The translations under genes and the position numbers were made by a program. Positions 32,120 through 39,713 of a DNA stretch of 64,000 bases are shown here, piece after piece. This DNA comes from an uncultured Eubacteriales bacterium. Its GTDB lineage: Bacteria > Bacillota > Clostridia > Christensenellales > CAG-917. The notes below the pieces were generated by a model. It searched no databases and was not told the origin of the DNA. It was given only the letters and a program-made list of their open reading frames with translations. The DNA lies in the NCBI GenBank assembly GCA_900545885.1, contig URAF01000003.1, forward strand, positions 1 through 64,000, written 5' to 3'. Numbering within the stretch: position 1 is the first letter of the stretch; every line of letters starts with the position of its first letter.

Positions 32120-33388
32120 TCAGGCGTATATTGCCCACACAAGGCCGTAACCCACTGCAACAGCTATGAGCGTGAAGGGTACGCTGATTTTCATGAACTG
32201 CCCTGTCTTGACTTCGTAGCCTTCCTTGCGGAGTATACCGACGGCGGTTATGTTTGCAGACGCTCCGATAGGAGTGAGGTTGCCGCCCAGCGTCGCGCCC
32301 GACAGCAGACCTAAGTACAGCACGAAGGGGTCGATGTTCATTGACGCAGCTATACCCGTGACGACGGGAAGCATCGTAGCGACGTAAGGAATGTTGTCGA
32401 TAAACGCCGAGATGAAAACGGACGCCCAGACAAGCAAGGAATAGAGCGCAAACACGTTGCCGCCGCTTGCATTGACCAAAATGTCGGATATATCTTTGAT
32501 TATGCCGACGGAGTCGAGACCGCCTATGATGAGGAAGATACCCGCAAGCAAAAGCAGAGTTTTGAAGTCGATTTCTTTAAGGGTGTCTTTGACTCCCGTG
32601 AAGTTCTTTCTGCGGATTATGGTGTAAATCATACCAACAACCATAAGTCCGATGCAGATGATACCTGCGGTTACGTCGGGTTTTTCCTTGATAAAGGAAA
32701 CGCCGATGAGCAAGGCAAGCATTGCAATGAGCAGGAAGGACGGGAAGAAGTCCTTGACTTCGGTGCGTTCGCTGTGTTCGATGCGCTGATTGTCCTTGCG
32801 GAACATGAGAAGCAGGTATGCGGTTGCCGCAATCGCCGCAATCTGGACAATCCAGAACATACCCATTTTGCCGTCGAACACGAAGAAGTCGACGAAGGTC
32901 ATACCCGCTTCGCCGCCCAACATAATGGACGTCGTGTCACCGACAAGCGTTGCCGCGCCTTCCAGGTTGGAAGATACGGCTATCGCAATGATTGCGGGAA
33001 CGGGGGAAATTTTCAGTTTTTTGGAAATACTGAGCGCGATGGGCGCCACCATAAGCACGGTTGCCACGTTATCCACGAAGGCGGAAATTAAACCCGCAAA
33101 CAGCGACAGCGCGACTACCGCCCACTTGACGTTTGGCATTTTGGAAATGAGCAGGTCGGCGAGCAACGCGGGCATTTTGGACTCTATGAACAATGCGACG
33201 ATGCCCATTGTACCCGCAATAATCATTAGAACGTTCCAGTCTATGGCGGTTGAGAAGTCGTTCCACGGCAGAATGCCTATGCACATAAACAGGAAGCCGA
33301 CAAAAGCGGCGATGTACGCACGCCATTTGGGCAGAACCAACAAAAGTACGTAAGTCAGAATAAACAGTACCAGTGCTGCAATTTTCAA
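32120..33388 (-). CDS. SLC13/ArsB-type ion permease behind a Mn riboswitch
   Basis: A 422-residue integral membrane protein of the ArsB/NhaD/CitM superfamily (SLC13-like), with about 11-12 helices. Both inverted halves carry the conserved motif: SAFVDNVATVLMVAP in the first and SAFIDNIPYVATMLP in the second, plus SSNLEGAATLVGD and LGGNLTPIGAS hairpins. The start is TTG at 33388, with GGAGG 6 nt upstream. A yybP-ykoY-type riboswitch and terminator precede it. The riboswitch suggests induction by Mn2+, so a role in Mn2+ efflux or in balancing it is inferred; the family itself carries anions or Na+/H+. Confidence 0.85.
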   Translation of the reverse strand: MKIAALVLFILTYVLLLVLPKWRAYIAAFVGFLFMCIGILPWNDFSTAIDWNVLMIIAGTMGIVALFIESKMPALLADLLISKMPNVKWAVVALSLFAGLISAFVDNVATVLMVAPIALSISKKLKISPVPAIIAIAVSSNLEGAATLVGDTTSIMLGGEAGMTFVDFFVFDGKMGMFWIVQIAAIAATAYLLLMFRKDNQRIEHSERTEVKDFFPSFLLIAMLALLIGVSFIKEKPDVTAGIICIGLMVVGMIYTIIRRKNFTGVKDTLKEIDFKTLLLLAGIFLIIGGLDSVGIIKDISDILVNASGGNVFALYSLLVWASVFISAFIDNIPYVATMLPVVTGIAASMNIDPFVLYLGLLSGATLGGNLTPIGASANITAVGILRKEGYEVKTGQFMKISVPFTLIAVAVGYGLVWAIYA

Positions 33389-33430
33389 AATATACCTCCG
33401 TTTGCGCTCGAAGCGCATTAAAGATAAAAA

Positions 33431-33453
33431 GACTTTCGGTGCACCCGAAAGTC
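33431..33453 (-). terminator. Riboswitch-controlled terminator
   Basis: On the minus strand GACTTTCGG (33453-33445) pairs with CCGAAAGTC (33439-33431), followed by TTTTTATC. Its 5' arm is also the 3' strand of aptamer stem P1, so the two folds exclude each other. Confidence 0.85.
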
Positions 33454-33530
33454 TCGTTACTTGTTCAAGTTTGCCGCCCAGAGGAAAGCCTCAGGATGTT
33501 GAGCAGGCAATTACAACTACTCCCTTTCGG
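33445..33530 (-). ncRNA. yybP-ykoY-type (Mn2+) riboswitch aptamer
   Basis: Read on the minus strand, stem P1 pairs CCGAAAG (33530-33524) with CTTTCGG. The 5' loop motif GGAGTAG and the 3' motif CGAGA next to P1 match the two conserved metal-binding strands of yybP-ykoY aptamers, and CTCAACAT also fits the internal arm. Mn2+ binding would stabilise P1 and prevent the terminator, giving an ON switch for the permease gene. Recognised from consensus strings; no covariance search was run. Confidence 0.75.
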
Positions 33531-33534
33531 TAAT

Positions 33535-33564
33535 ATTGTATTTTGAAACAGCCCATTTTGTCAA
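33535..33564 (-). promoter_or_regulatory. Promoter of the riboswitch-controlled permease
   Basis: On the minus strand TTGACA (33564-33559), 18 bp, TACAAT (33540-33535), just before the aptamer. Confidence 0.75.
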
Positions 33565-33624
33565 CAGTATTTGCCCATTTGTGCGGTATACCGACCTTTT
33601 TTACAACTTTTTTACATTTATGTG

Positions 33625-33653
33625 TTGCAATTTTGGATGTTTCGTTATATTAT
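33625..33653 (+). promoter_or_regulatory. Promoter of the divergent permease gene
   Basis: TTGCAA (33625-33630), 17 bp, TATTAT (33648-33653), with AAAGGAGGTG before the ATG at 33687. Confidence 0.7.
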
Positions 33654-33686
33654 GTACCCTCTAAAAATATTAAAGGAGGTGTATAT

Positions 33687-34997
33687 ATGGCTCTGTCGAT
33701 TGCAATGTTGTGTCTGTCATGTCTCAGCGTGGTCATCGCTACGGCGTTCAACGCAAAAGCCCATATCGGCAAAGTCCGTATACACTTCTACTGGGTAATT
33801 CCGCTCATCTGCGCCATAGTACTGATTGCGACCGACCACGTCCCGTGGCAACAGGTTGTCGACCAGTTTTTCGGCAATTCGAGCATGAACCCCCTCAAAA
33901 CGCTCGCCATTTTCCTGTCGATGAGCGCGATGTCCGTTTACCTCGACAAGGTCGGTTTCTTCAAATACCTTGCCACCCGCGTTATGAAACACGCAGGCAC
34001 CAGCCAGAAAAAGCTGTTCGTCCTGCTCTATCTCATAATCTCGCTCGTCACGCTGTTTACGTCCAACAGTACGATAGTGCTGACGTTCACGCCGTTTATC
34101 TGCTATTTCGCAAAACACAGCAACATAAACCCCGTGCCCTACGTATTCATGGAGTACGTTGCGGCAAACACATGGAGTATGTTCCTTGTCATAGGCAACA
34201 CGACCAACGTCTACGTCGCGTCCTACTTCGGCGTGGAGTTCCTTTACTACGTCCGTATGATGGCGTTGCCCACGGTGTTTGCCGCGATAACGTCGTTCAC
34301 TCTGCTGTACATAATCTTCCGCAAGGACCTGCGCGCCCCGTTGCAGGCAAGCGAACTGGAAATCACAATCCGCAACAAACCAGCGCTCCTCGTCGGAATT
34401 CTGGGGCTCGGCATATGTACCGTACTGCTCATCATCTCGTCGTACATAGGACTTGAAATGTGGATAGTCTGCCTGTGCTCGGCGGTCACGGTCATAATCC
34501 TTGCCGCGATATGTTTCCTTGCAAAGAAACAGTCCCTGCACCCGCTTGCAAAAACGGCAAAACGAATGCCGTGGCACCTCATACCCTTCCTGCTCTCAAT
34601 GTTCGTCGTCGTGCTCGGACTTATGAACAGCGGCGTCACCGAAAGTATTGCCGAAGTGTTCGACAACAAATACTCCCTGCTGTCTTTCGGCGCGTTGTCC
34701 GCGGGCGCAAGCAACCTGATGAACAACCTGCCGATGAGCATGTTCTTCGTGGGCATACTCTCGTCTGTTTCCGACCCCAACCTTACCCCCGCCGTATTCG
34801 CAACCATAATCGGCTCGAACATGGGTTCGCTTTTCACCCCCGTGGCATCGATGTCGGCTATGATGTGGCTGTCAATAGTCAAACACAAAAATGTTGACTT
34901 CCGTTTCAAGGACTTCGTCAAAAAAGGCGTATTCATCACTTTGCCCACTCTCGGCGCGGCACTCGGCGGACTTTCGCTTATGATGCTGACGATTTGA
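33687..34997 (+). CDS. SLC13/ArsB-type permease (divergent copy)
   Basis: A 436-residue membrane protein of the same superfamily as the gene at 32120-33388 but not closely alike. It has about 11 helices; the conserved hairpins are seen at LVTLFTSNSTIVLTFTP, LVIGNTTNVYVAS, GASNLMNNLPMSMFFV and IGSNMGSLFTPVASMSAMM. The substrate cannot be read from the sequence. ATG 33687 follows a perfect AAAGGAGGTG. It has its own promoter and no riboswitch, and runs divergently from the other permease. Confidence 0.85.
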   Translation: MALSIAMLCLSCLSVVIATAFNAKAHIGKVRIHFYWVIPLICAIVLIATDHVPWQQVVDQFFGNSSMNPLKTLAIFLSMSAMSVYLDKVGFFKYLATRVMKHAGTSQKKLFVLLYLIISLVTLFTSNSTIVLTFTPFICYFAKHSNINPVPYVFMEYVAANTWSMFLVIGNTTNVYVASYFGVEFLYYVRMMALPTVFAAITSFTLLYIIFRKDLRAPLQASELEITIRNKPALLVGILGLGICTVLLIISSYIGLEMWIVCLCSAVTVIILAAICFLAKKQSLHPLAKTAKRMPWHLIPFLLSMFVVVLGLMNSGVTESIAEVFDNKYSLLSFGALSAGASNLMNNLPMSMFFVGILSSVSDPNLTPAVFATIIGSNMGSLFTPVASMSAMMWLSIVKHKNVDFRFKDFVKKGVFITLPTLGAALGGLSLMMLTI

Positions 34998-35120
34998 TTG
35001 AACCGCTTGCTGGCAACCGCAAACATCAATCCGAACTACCCTGTATCGTCGAACGCCCTTTCAAACGCCTTTGCAATATGTGTTTCTGAAATATTTACTG
35101 AAAATACATTAAACAATCAA

Positions 35121-35146
35121 AAAACGGACGATTATTCGTCCGTTTT
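35121..35146. terminator. Bidirectional terminator
   Basis: AAAACGGACGA (35121-35131) pairs with TCGTCCGTTTT (35136-35146) between the convergent permease and phosphatase genes. Confidence 0.87.
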
Positions 35147-35182
35147 TCATATTATCCGCATTTTTGCATTTTTATGCACAAC

Positions 35183-35965
35183 TCACTTTGCCTTGACTTC
35201 TTCCGTGTATGTATCGCGCCAAGCCTTTATGTTCTCTGCCGTTACACTGTATTCTTTGAGCAAGAATTCGTCGATTGTCGGATATTTTGAAAATATTGCG
35301 TCGTAGGCTATGTCAAAGAGTTCGTCGTGAGTTCGCGTCGAATAGTTGACGCATTCGTAAAACTTGTCGCTGAGCGGCAAAAGTTTCAGCATCTTCATAA
35401 GTTTGCCGTTTTTGCCCGCGCGCTTTTGGTTGGACAACATATATTGTTCGTGCGCCTGCTCGCGCGTGCGCCCAAGAGCAAGCTCGATAATCAGTGCGGC
35501 TACGCCCGTTCTGTCCTTGCCCGCCGTGCAATGAAACGCAAGTTTCTTGCCCGCGTTGAGTCTTGCAAAAAGTTCTTTGTACGCGTGGCGCGCATACGGC
35601 ATATACGCGTAAGAGTCCCTGATACCCTGCATTATTTCGTCAAACTGCGAGTCCGTACACCCGAGTAGCGCGAGTTTCGATTTGCGCGTGGGGGCAAGTA
35701 TCTGGAATTTGGTGTCCCCGAACACGGAAACGTTGACGTATTCCACGCCTTTCGGCAGTTTGTCGGGTTTTTCCTTTACTTCCGCAGGAGTACGGAAATC
35801 CAGCACGCAATCGAGTTTCAAACCTTGCAGGATTTCTTTTTCTTCCGCATTCTTCGGCGCAAGGCGGGAACAACGGTAAATCATACCGTCTTTGAACTTT
35901 CTGCCGCCCGGGATTTCAAGCCCGCCGAAGTCTCTGAAATTACTGAAAGTTGTTTTCAAGCCCAT
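35183..35965 (-). CDS. Tyrosine-protein phosphatase (PTP, LipA/Y_phosphatase3 type)
   Basis: A 260-residue cytosolic phosphatase. It starts NFRDFGGLEIPGGRKFKDGMIYRCSRL, the usual opening of this family, and has the P-loop AFHCTAGKDRTGVAAL with the nucleophilic Cys and the phosphate-binding Arg. Enzymes of this type hydrolyse phosphotyrosine or phosphoinositides. The promoter TTGCGT-17-TATAAT ends exactly 6 nt before the ATG and there is no ribosome site, so the mRNA should be leaderless. Confidence 0.9.
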   Translation of the reverse strand: MGLKTTFSNFRDFGGLEIPGGRKFKDGMIYRCSRLAPKNAEEKEILQGLKLDCVLDFRTPAEVKEKPDKLPKGVEYVNVSVFGDTKFQILAPTRKSKLALLGCTDSQFDEIMQGIRDSYAYMPYARHAYKELFARLNAGKKLAFHCTAGKDRTGVAALIIELALGRTREQAHEQYMLSNQKRAGKNGKLMKMLKLLPLSDKFYECVNYSTRTHDELFDIAYDAIFSKYPTIDEFLLKEYSVTAENIKAWRDTYTEEVKAK

Positions 35966-35971
35966 AGAATT

Positions 35972-36000
35972 ATTATATCAAACATAAATGTCACACGCAA
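35972..36000 (-). promoter_or_regulatory. Promoter of the tyrosine phosphatase gene, leaderless
   Basis: On the minus strand TTGCGT (36000-35995), 17 bp, TATAAT (35977-35972), then 6 nt to ATG. Confidence 0.72.
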
Positions 36001-36082
36001 CACAAAATCCGATTTCCGGCTTAAATCCGACGGCGGTTTTCAGCCTTTTTTAACTCTGTTCGACGAAATTTTAAGCGAAGTG

Positions 36083-36111
36083 TTGGTAAATTTGCCGACA
36101 GATAGTAAAAT
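36083..36111 (+). promoter_or_regulatory. Promoter of the esterase gene, leaderless
   Basis: TTGGTA (36083-36088), 17 bp, TAAAAT (36106-36111), then 6 nt to the ATG at 36118. Confidence 0.62.
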
Positions 36112-36117
36112 AAGGTT

Positions 36118-37122
36118 ATGAACAAGGACAAAGAAGAAAAACTCAAACGTAAAATACGCAAATTCAACGAAAAACTGGTCTACGACCTGAAATTCGCATA
36201 CGTAAAAAGCGGTCACACCAAAAACGAGTTCCTCGGTTTTCTCACCGTTTTCAACGCCAAGCGTTCCATGTACGTAAAGACAACCCGTTTCGTGCAATAC
36301 GCGCCCGACAACAAGCGGTTGTATCTCAACATATACGAGCGCAAAGACCGCGACAAATCGCTGAAATCGCCCGTTTTCGTTTACATACACGGCGGAGGCT
36401 GGATCGGAGGACTGCCCGAAACACGCGAAGCGTTCAATACCCGCATTGCCGAGTCGGGTTATTTTGTCGTCAGTCTGTTTTACGGTCACTCGCCCTATTA
36501 CCCTCACCCGCAACCCATTCAGAACATATACAAAGCCTTTGCGTGGCTCAAAGAGCATGCCGAAGAATACAACATCGACACGGACAAAATATTCATCGGC
36601 GGCGAGTCGGCGGGCGCGCACCTTTCGGCAATGGCGGGGGCAATATCCACCAATCCCGAGTACAACGCACGTTTCGACCTCGACGAACGCAGCCGCAACC
36701 AGAAATTCGCGGGTCTTGTGCTCAACTGCGGCGTGTACGACCTCGAAAAAGCCGTGCTGCAACCGTTCAGAAACATCAAACTTTACGTGCAGTCCTACTG
36801 CGGCGGAAAACCGCTTGACGAACTCACCGAAGAAGAACGCAAGGAAATATCACCGATACACTACGTAACGTCCGCGTTCCCGCCCGTATTTGCCATTTCC
36901 GCGGAACGCGACCCGCTTGCCGTGCTGACCTTCGACATGGTCGCCGCCCTGCGTGAAAAAGGCGTGGAAGTGGAACACTATCACGGAAAAGGCCGCGCCG
37001 CCGTGCACGCTTTTGCAGTAGTTCAAATTCTGAAAATTTCACGACAGGCAATGTTCGGCATAAGAACTTTTCTACGCCGCCACACCGACGAGGGTCTGAA
37101 ACTTCGCATAAAAGCGAAATAG
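36118..37122 (+). CDS. Alpha/beta hydrolase, HSL-type esterase
   Basis: A 334-residue alpha/beta hydrolase. The oxyanion motif is YIHGGGWIGG (about 89-98) and the nucleophile elbow is GGESAGAHL, with Ser in GESAG; the acid is probably the Asp of ERDPLAVLTF, and the His lies in AAVHAF near the end. This is the hormone-sensitive-lipase/acetyl-esterase type acting on short acyl esters. No signal peptide, so it is cytosolic. The -10 box lies 6 nt before the ATG without a ribosome site; the mRNA is probably leaderless. Confidence 0.88.
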   Translation: MNKDKEEKLKRKIRKFNEKLVYDLKFAYVKSGHTKNEFLGFLTVFNAKRSMYVKTTRFVQYAPDNKRLYLNIYERKDRDKSLKSPVFVYIHGGGWIGGLPETREAFNTRIAESGYFVVSLFYGHSPYYPHPQPIQNIYKAFAWLKEHAEEYNIDTDKIFIGGESAGAHLSAMAGAISTNPEYNARFDLDERSRNQKFAGLVLNCGVYDLEKAVLQPFRNIKLYVQSYCGGKPLDELTEEERKEISPIHYVTSAFPPVFAISAERDPLAVLTFDMVAALREKGVEVEHYHGKGRAAVHAFAVVQILKISRQAMFGIRTFLRRHTDEGLKLRIKAK

Positions 37123-37180
37123 AAATATTAAACGGAACTACGAAAGAACAACAGAACAGAACAATAACAAAACAAAAACA

Positions 37181-37208
37181 AAAACCGCTCCGAATTCGGA
37201 GCGGTTTT
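37181..37208. terminator. Bidirectional terminator
   Basis: A perfect 28-bp palindrome AAAACCGCTCCGA/TCGGAGCGGTTTT between the convergent esterase and lipoprotein genes. Confidence 0.88.
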
Positions 37209-37265
37209 AATTTGTTGTAAGTTTGTGATTTTGATTTTTGTTTGTCGGCTTGCTTATACTTTCGG

Positions 37266-39590
37266 TTAGTCAAGGTCTTTCCAGAGCGACTCGTAAGCCT
37301 TCTTGTTGTAGTTGATGTTCTTGTAGTTTTCAAGTCCGAACGCGTTGACTTTCTGTTCGTACAGCGCGGATTTCTTGCTGTTGAGCATGTTCTCGTTGAT
37401 TATGTCGCGTATGGTCTTGCAGTCTTCGAGAGTCTCGCCGTAAGTCATGATATAGTCGAGAGGAAGAACTCCGTCCGCGAATGCGTCCGCACCGATTTTC
37501 TTTTCTTTGTACACGCCGTCTTCTTCATAGACCGTGTAGCTTTCGGTGTCGTAAGGCACGCAGGTTGCGACGAGAATGAAGATGCCTGCATACGCTCCGT
37601 CGGTGGAGTCTTTGCCGATGAAGCTGTCGCCGAAGACGTAGGAGCCGTCAACATCTCCGTTCTTCGTGTAGCTGCCCGTGCCCTTCTTGATGAGCGCACG
37701 CGCCTGTTCGGTGAAAGAGTCGATATAACCGGAGTCTTTTCCTTCGGGAGTCACGAGATAGCCGAGTCCGCCGTTGTTGCTGTCGGAGCTGGTGCTGCCT
37801 GTGTCGTCACCGACGAGGTAAAGCCATGCGGTTGCTATTTCGCGAATCCAGTACACGCTTTCGACGTGAGTGAGCGTACCCGCATTCACTGCCGCCGTGA
37901 CCTGTTTGAAACTGTTGTAAATCTGATTTACGATACCGGTTTTGCCGTCCTCAGTGAAAGCAGGAACGGTGTTTTTGAGATACGCCATTTCGGGGCAAGC
38001 CTTGACGTTGTAGACAATCGTCCATTTGCCGTCGACTTGTTCGAAGCTGACAATCTGGTTGTATCCTTTGCCCGTTACGGTTTCCTTGCCGTCCTGATTG
38101 CACTCGTGGTTGGGGCAAGTCATTGGGTCGCACGCTGAACCGTCTTCGCAGGTGTGTTTGTCGCAATCGTAATTCTCGTCGTAATCGGGATTGCTGACCT
38201 TGATATCCATTGCCTTTAACAGTTCGTCGCGTTTTGCGGTGATTTCGTCGTCGCTGTAAACGCCGTCGGTCGCCATCTGAGTCAGAACTTTAAGGTCTTC
38301 TTCGGGCATTTTGAGCAGAATGTTCGCGACAAAGCCGTAACGTTCGTCCGCCGTATTGTAAGGATGATAGTAGGTGGTGGACAGCGCGCTCTTCAATGCG
38401 GATTCGTAAGAAGTGTCGCTGTTCGCGAAGCTTTCTTTGTTCTGTGCCACGAGTTCGTTGAATCTCGCCTGCACTTCGTCCGCGTTCACGGAAGCGTCGT
38501 TGCCGATGACTCTTTCAAGTTTGGTGATGAGCAAGGACTCTTTCTCGTTGTCGAGATAGTAGTTGTAATCCGTGTAGCGTTTGGACATATCGTCCGCAAC
38601 TTTCTTTGCCGCCTTGTCGAGATGCTTGTTCAGCATTTCGGCGTATTCTTCGTCGCTGTAATCTTTAAGGCATTCTATTTCGACTTCGCGGTTTACGATG
38701 AGCGCGCGGTATTCTTCGGTCAATTTGCCTTGTGCGTCAAAGAACGTGGGAGCAATGGTCACGCTTTCGCTGTTGTCGTCGGGGTCGTAGTCTGCGTCCT
38801 TGTCTTCCTCTTCTTCGGGCATTACGGGACGGGGCGCGGTGTAAGGAGCCCATTTTGCGTAAAGCGTAATTCTGGAATATTTGTCAAGATTTTCCGCGGT
38901 CAGTTTGGTCGCGAAATCGAACTTTTCGGTGCATTCCGCATCGGTGTACCAACCGTAGAAAGTGTAACCTTCGCGGGTGGGGTTGTCGGGTTCGAACGCA
39001 GTTGTGCCGATTTGTATCTTCTGACGGGATACGGTGCTACCGCCCTGAGAGTCGAAATACACTCTCGCGACGTCGTCGCCTTCGTATTCCTCATATTCGG
39101 GCTTTTCTTCCTCGTCGTCGCCTTTGTTGTAGTTGTCCTCGGTGATATAGTTCTGAATTGCGGTGTTAAGCGCGGAAAGCATATCCTCGTTGGTGTTCTC
39201 CACCGCACGGTTGATTTCGCTTCTGCTGAGCAACTCGTCGAGCGTTACCATGGACGGAACTTTGTCTATGCCTGCGTTCGCGGTAAGTTCGGACTTCGCG
39301 AAAAGGACAAGCAACTTTCGTTGCGCGAGGGATTGCAGAATATAATCCGCCGCCTGCTCGTAAGACATACCGTAGTACGTCACGTAAAGATAGGCGTAAC
39401 TGTTGAAACTGGCTGACAGCTCGGACTTATAAACATAAGCGGCCTGCCCGTCGTATGTGACGGTGGCGACAACCTGTGCGGCGTCGCGGGCGTCGTTCTT
39501 CTTGAAAATCTCGTCGCAGCCGGTAAGCACGCCGACCGTAATGGTCAGCACCAGAACCAGTACCAAAGCGACAGCAATCTTTCTTTTCAT
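37266..39590 (-). CDS. Large lipoprotein, SurA/PrsA-like with an inserted InlB-type repeat
   Basis: A 774-residue exported lipoprotein. The signal ends in a lipobox LTGC (about residue 26). A SurA N-terminal-like helical part follows (about 40-160, SYEQAADYILQSLAQRKLLVLFAK split by one helix). Next is a Listeria-Bacteroides repeat: VYFDSQGG ... TREGYTFYGWYTDAECTEKFDF ... ITLYAKW (about 185-255). A degenerate parvulin-like stretch FVANILLKMPEEDLK and a Cys-rich insert CDKHTCEDGSACDP (about 475-500) follow. Many Clostridia have a PrsA-type foldase directly after mfd, which supports a chaperone role. GGAG precedes the ATG at 39590. Confidence 0.72.
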   Translation of the reverse strand: MKRKIAVALVLVLVLTITVGVLTGCDEIFKKNDARDAAQVVATVTYDGQAAYVYKSELSASFNSYAYLYVTYYGMSYEQAADYILQSLAQRKLLVLFAKSELTANAGIDKVPSMVTLDELLSRSEINRAVENTNEDMLSALNTAIQNYITEDNYNKGDDEEEKPEYEEYEGDDVARVYFDSQGGSTVSRQKIQIGTTAFEPDNPTREGYTFYGWYTDAECTEKFDFATKLTAENLDKYSRITLYAKWAPYTAPRPVMPEEEEDKDADYDPDDNSESVTIAPTFFDAQGKLTEEYRALIVNREVEIECLKDYSDEEYAEMLNKHLDKAAKKVADDMSKRYTDYNYYLDNEKESLLITKLERVIGNDASVNADEVQARFNELVAQNKESFANSDTSYESALKSALSTTYYHPYNTADERYGFVANILLKMPEEDLKVLTQMATDGVYSDDEITAKRDELLKAMDIKVSNPDYDENYDCDKHTCEDGSACDPMTCPNHECNQDGKETVTGKGYNQIVSFEQVDGKWTIVYNVKACPEMAYLKNTVPAFTEDGKTGIVNQIYNSFKQVTAAVNAGTLTHVESVYWIREIATAWLYLVGDDTGSTSSDSNNGGLGYLVTPEGKDSGYIDSFTEQARALIKKGTGSYTKNGDVDGSYVFGDSFIGKDSTDGAYAGIFILVATCVPYDTESYTVYEEDGVYKEKKIGADAFADGVLPLDYIMTYGETLEDCKTIRDIINENMLNSKKSALYEQKVNAFGLENYKNINYNKKAYESLWKDLD

Positions 39591-39627
39591 ATACACTCCG
39601 TAACGAGATTATTGCAATAGTATAAAC

Positions 39628-39656
39628 ATTATACACACCCGCGGGCGTACCCGCAA
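39628..39656 (-). promoter_or_regulatory. Promoter of the large lipoprotein gene
   Basis: On the minus strand TTGCGG (39656-39651), 17 bp, TATAAT (39633-39628), so the gene can be expressed apart from mfd. Confidence 0.7.
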
Positions 39657-39713
39657 GCGTTTTTACAACAAATAACCCCTTTAATATGCCCGAAATCCGC
39701 TCTGTTTTGCCGT

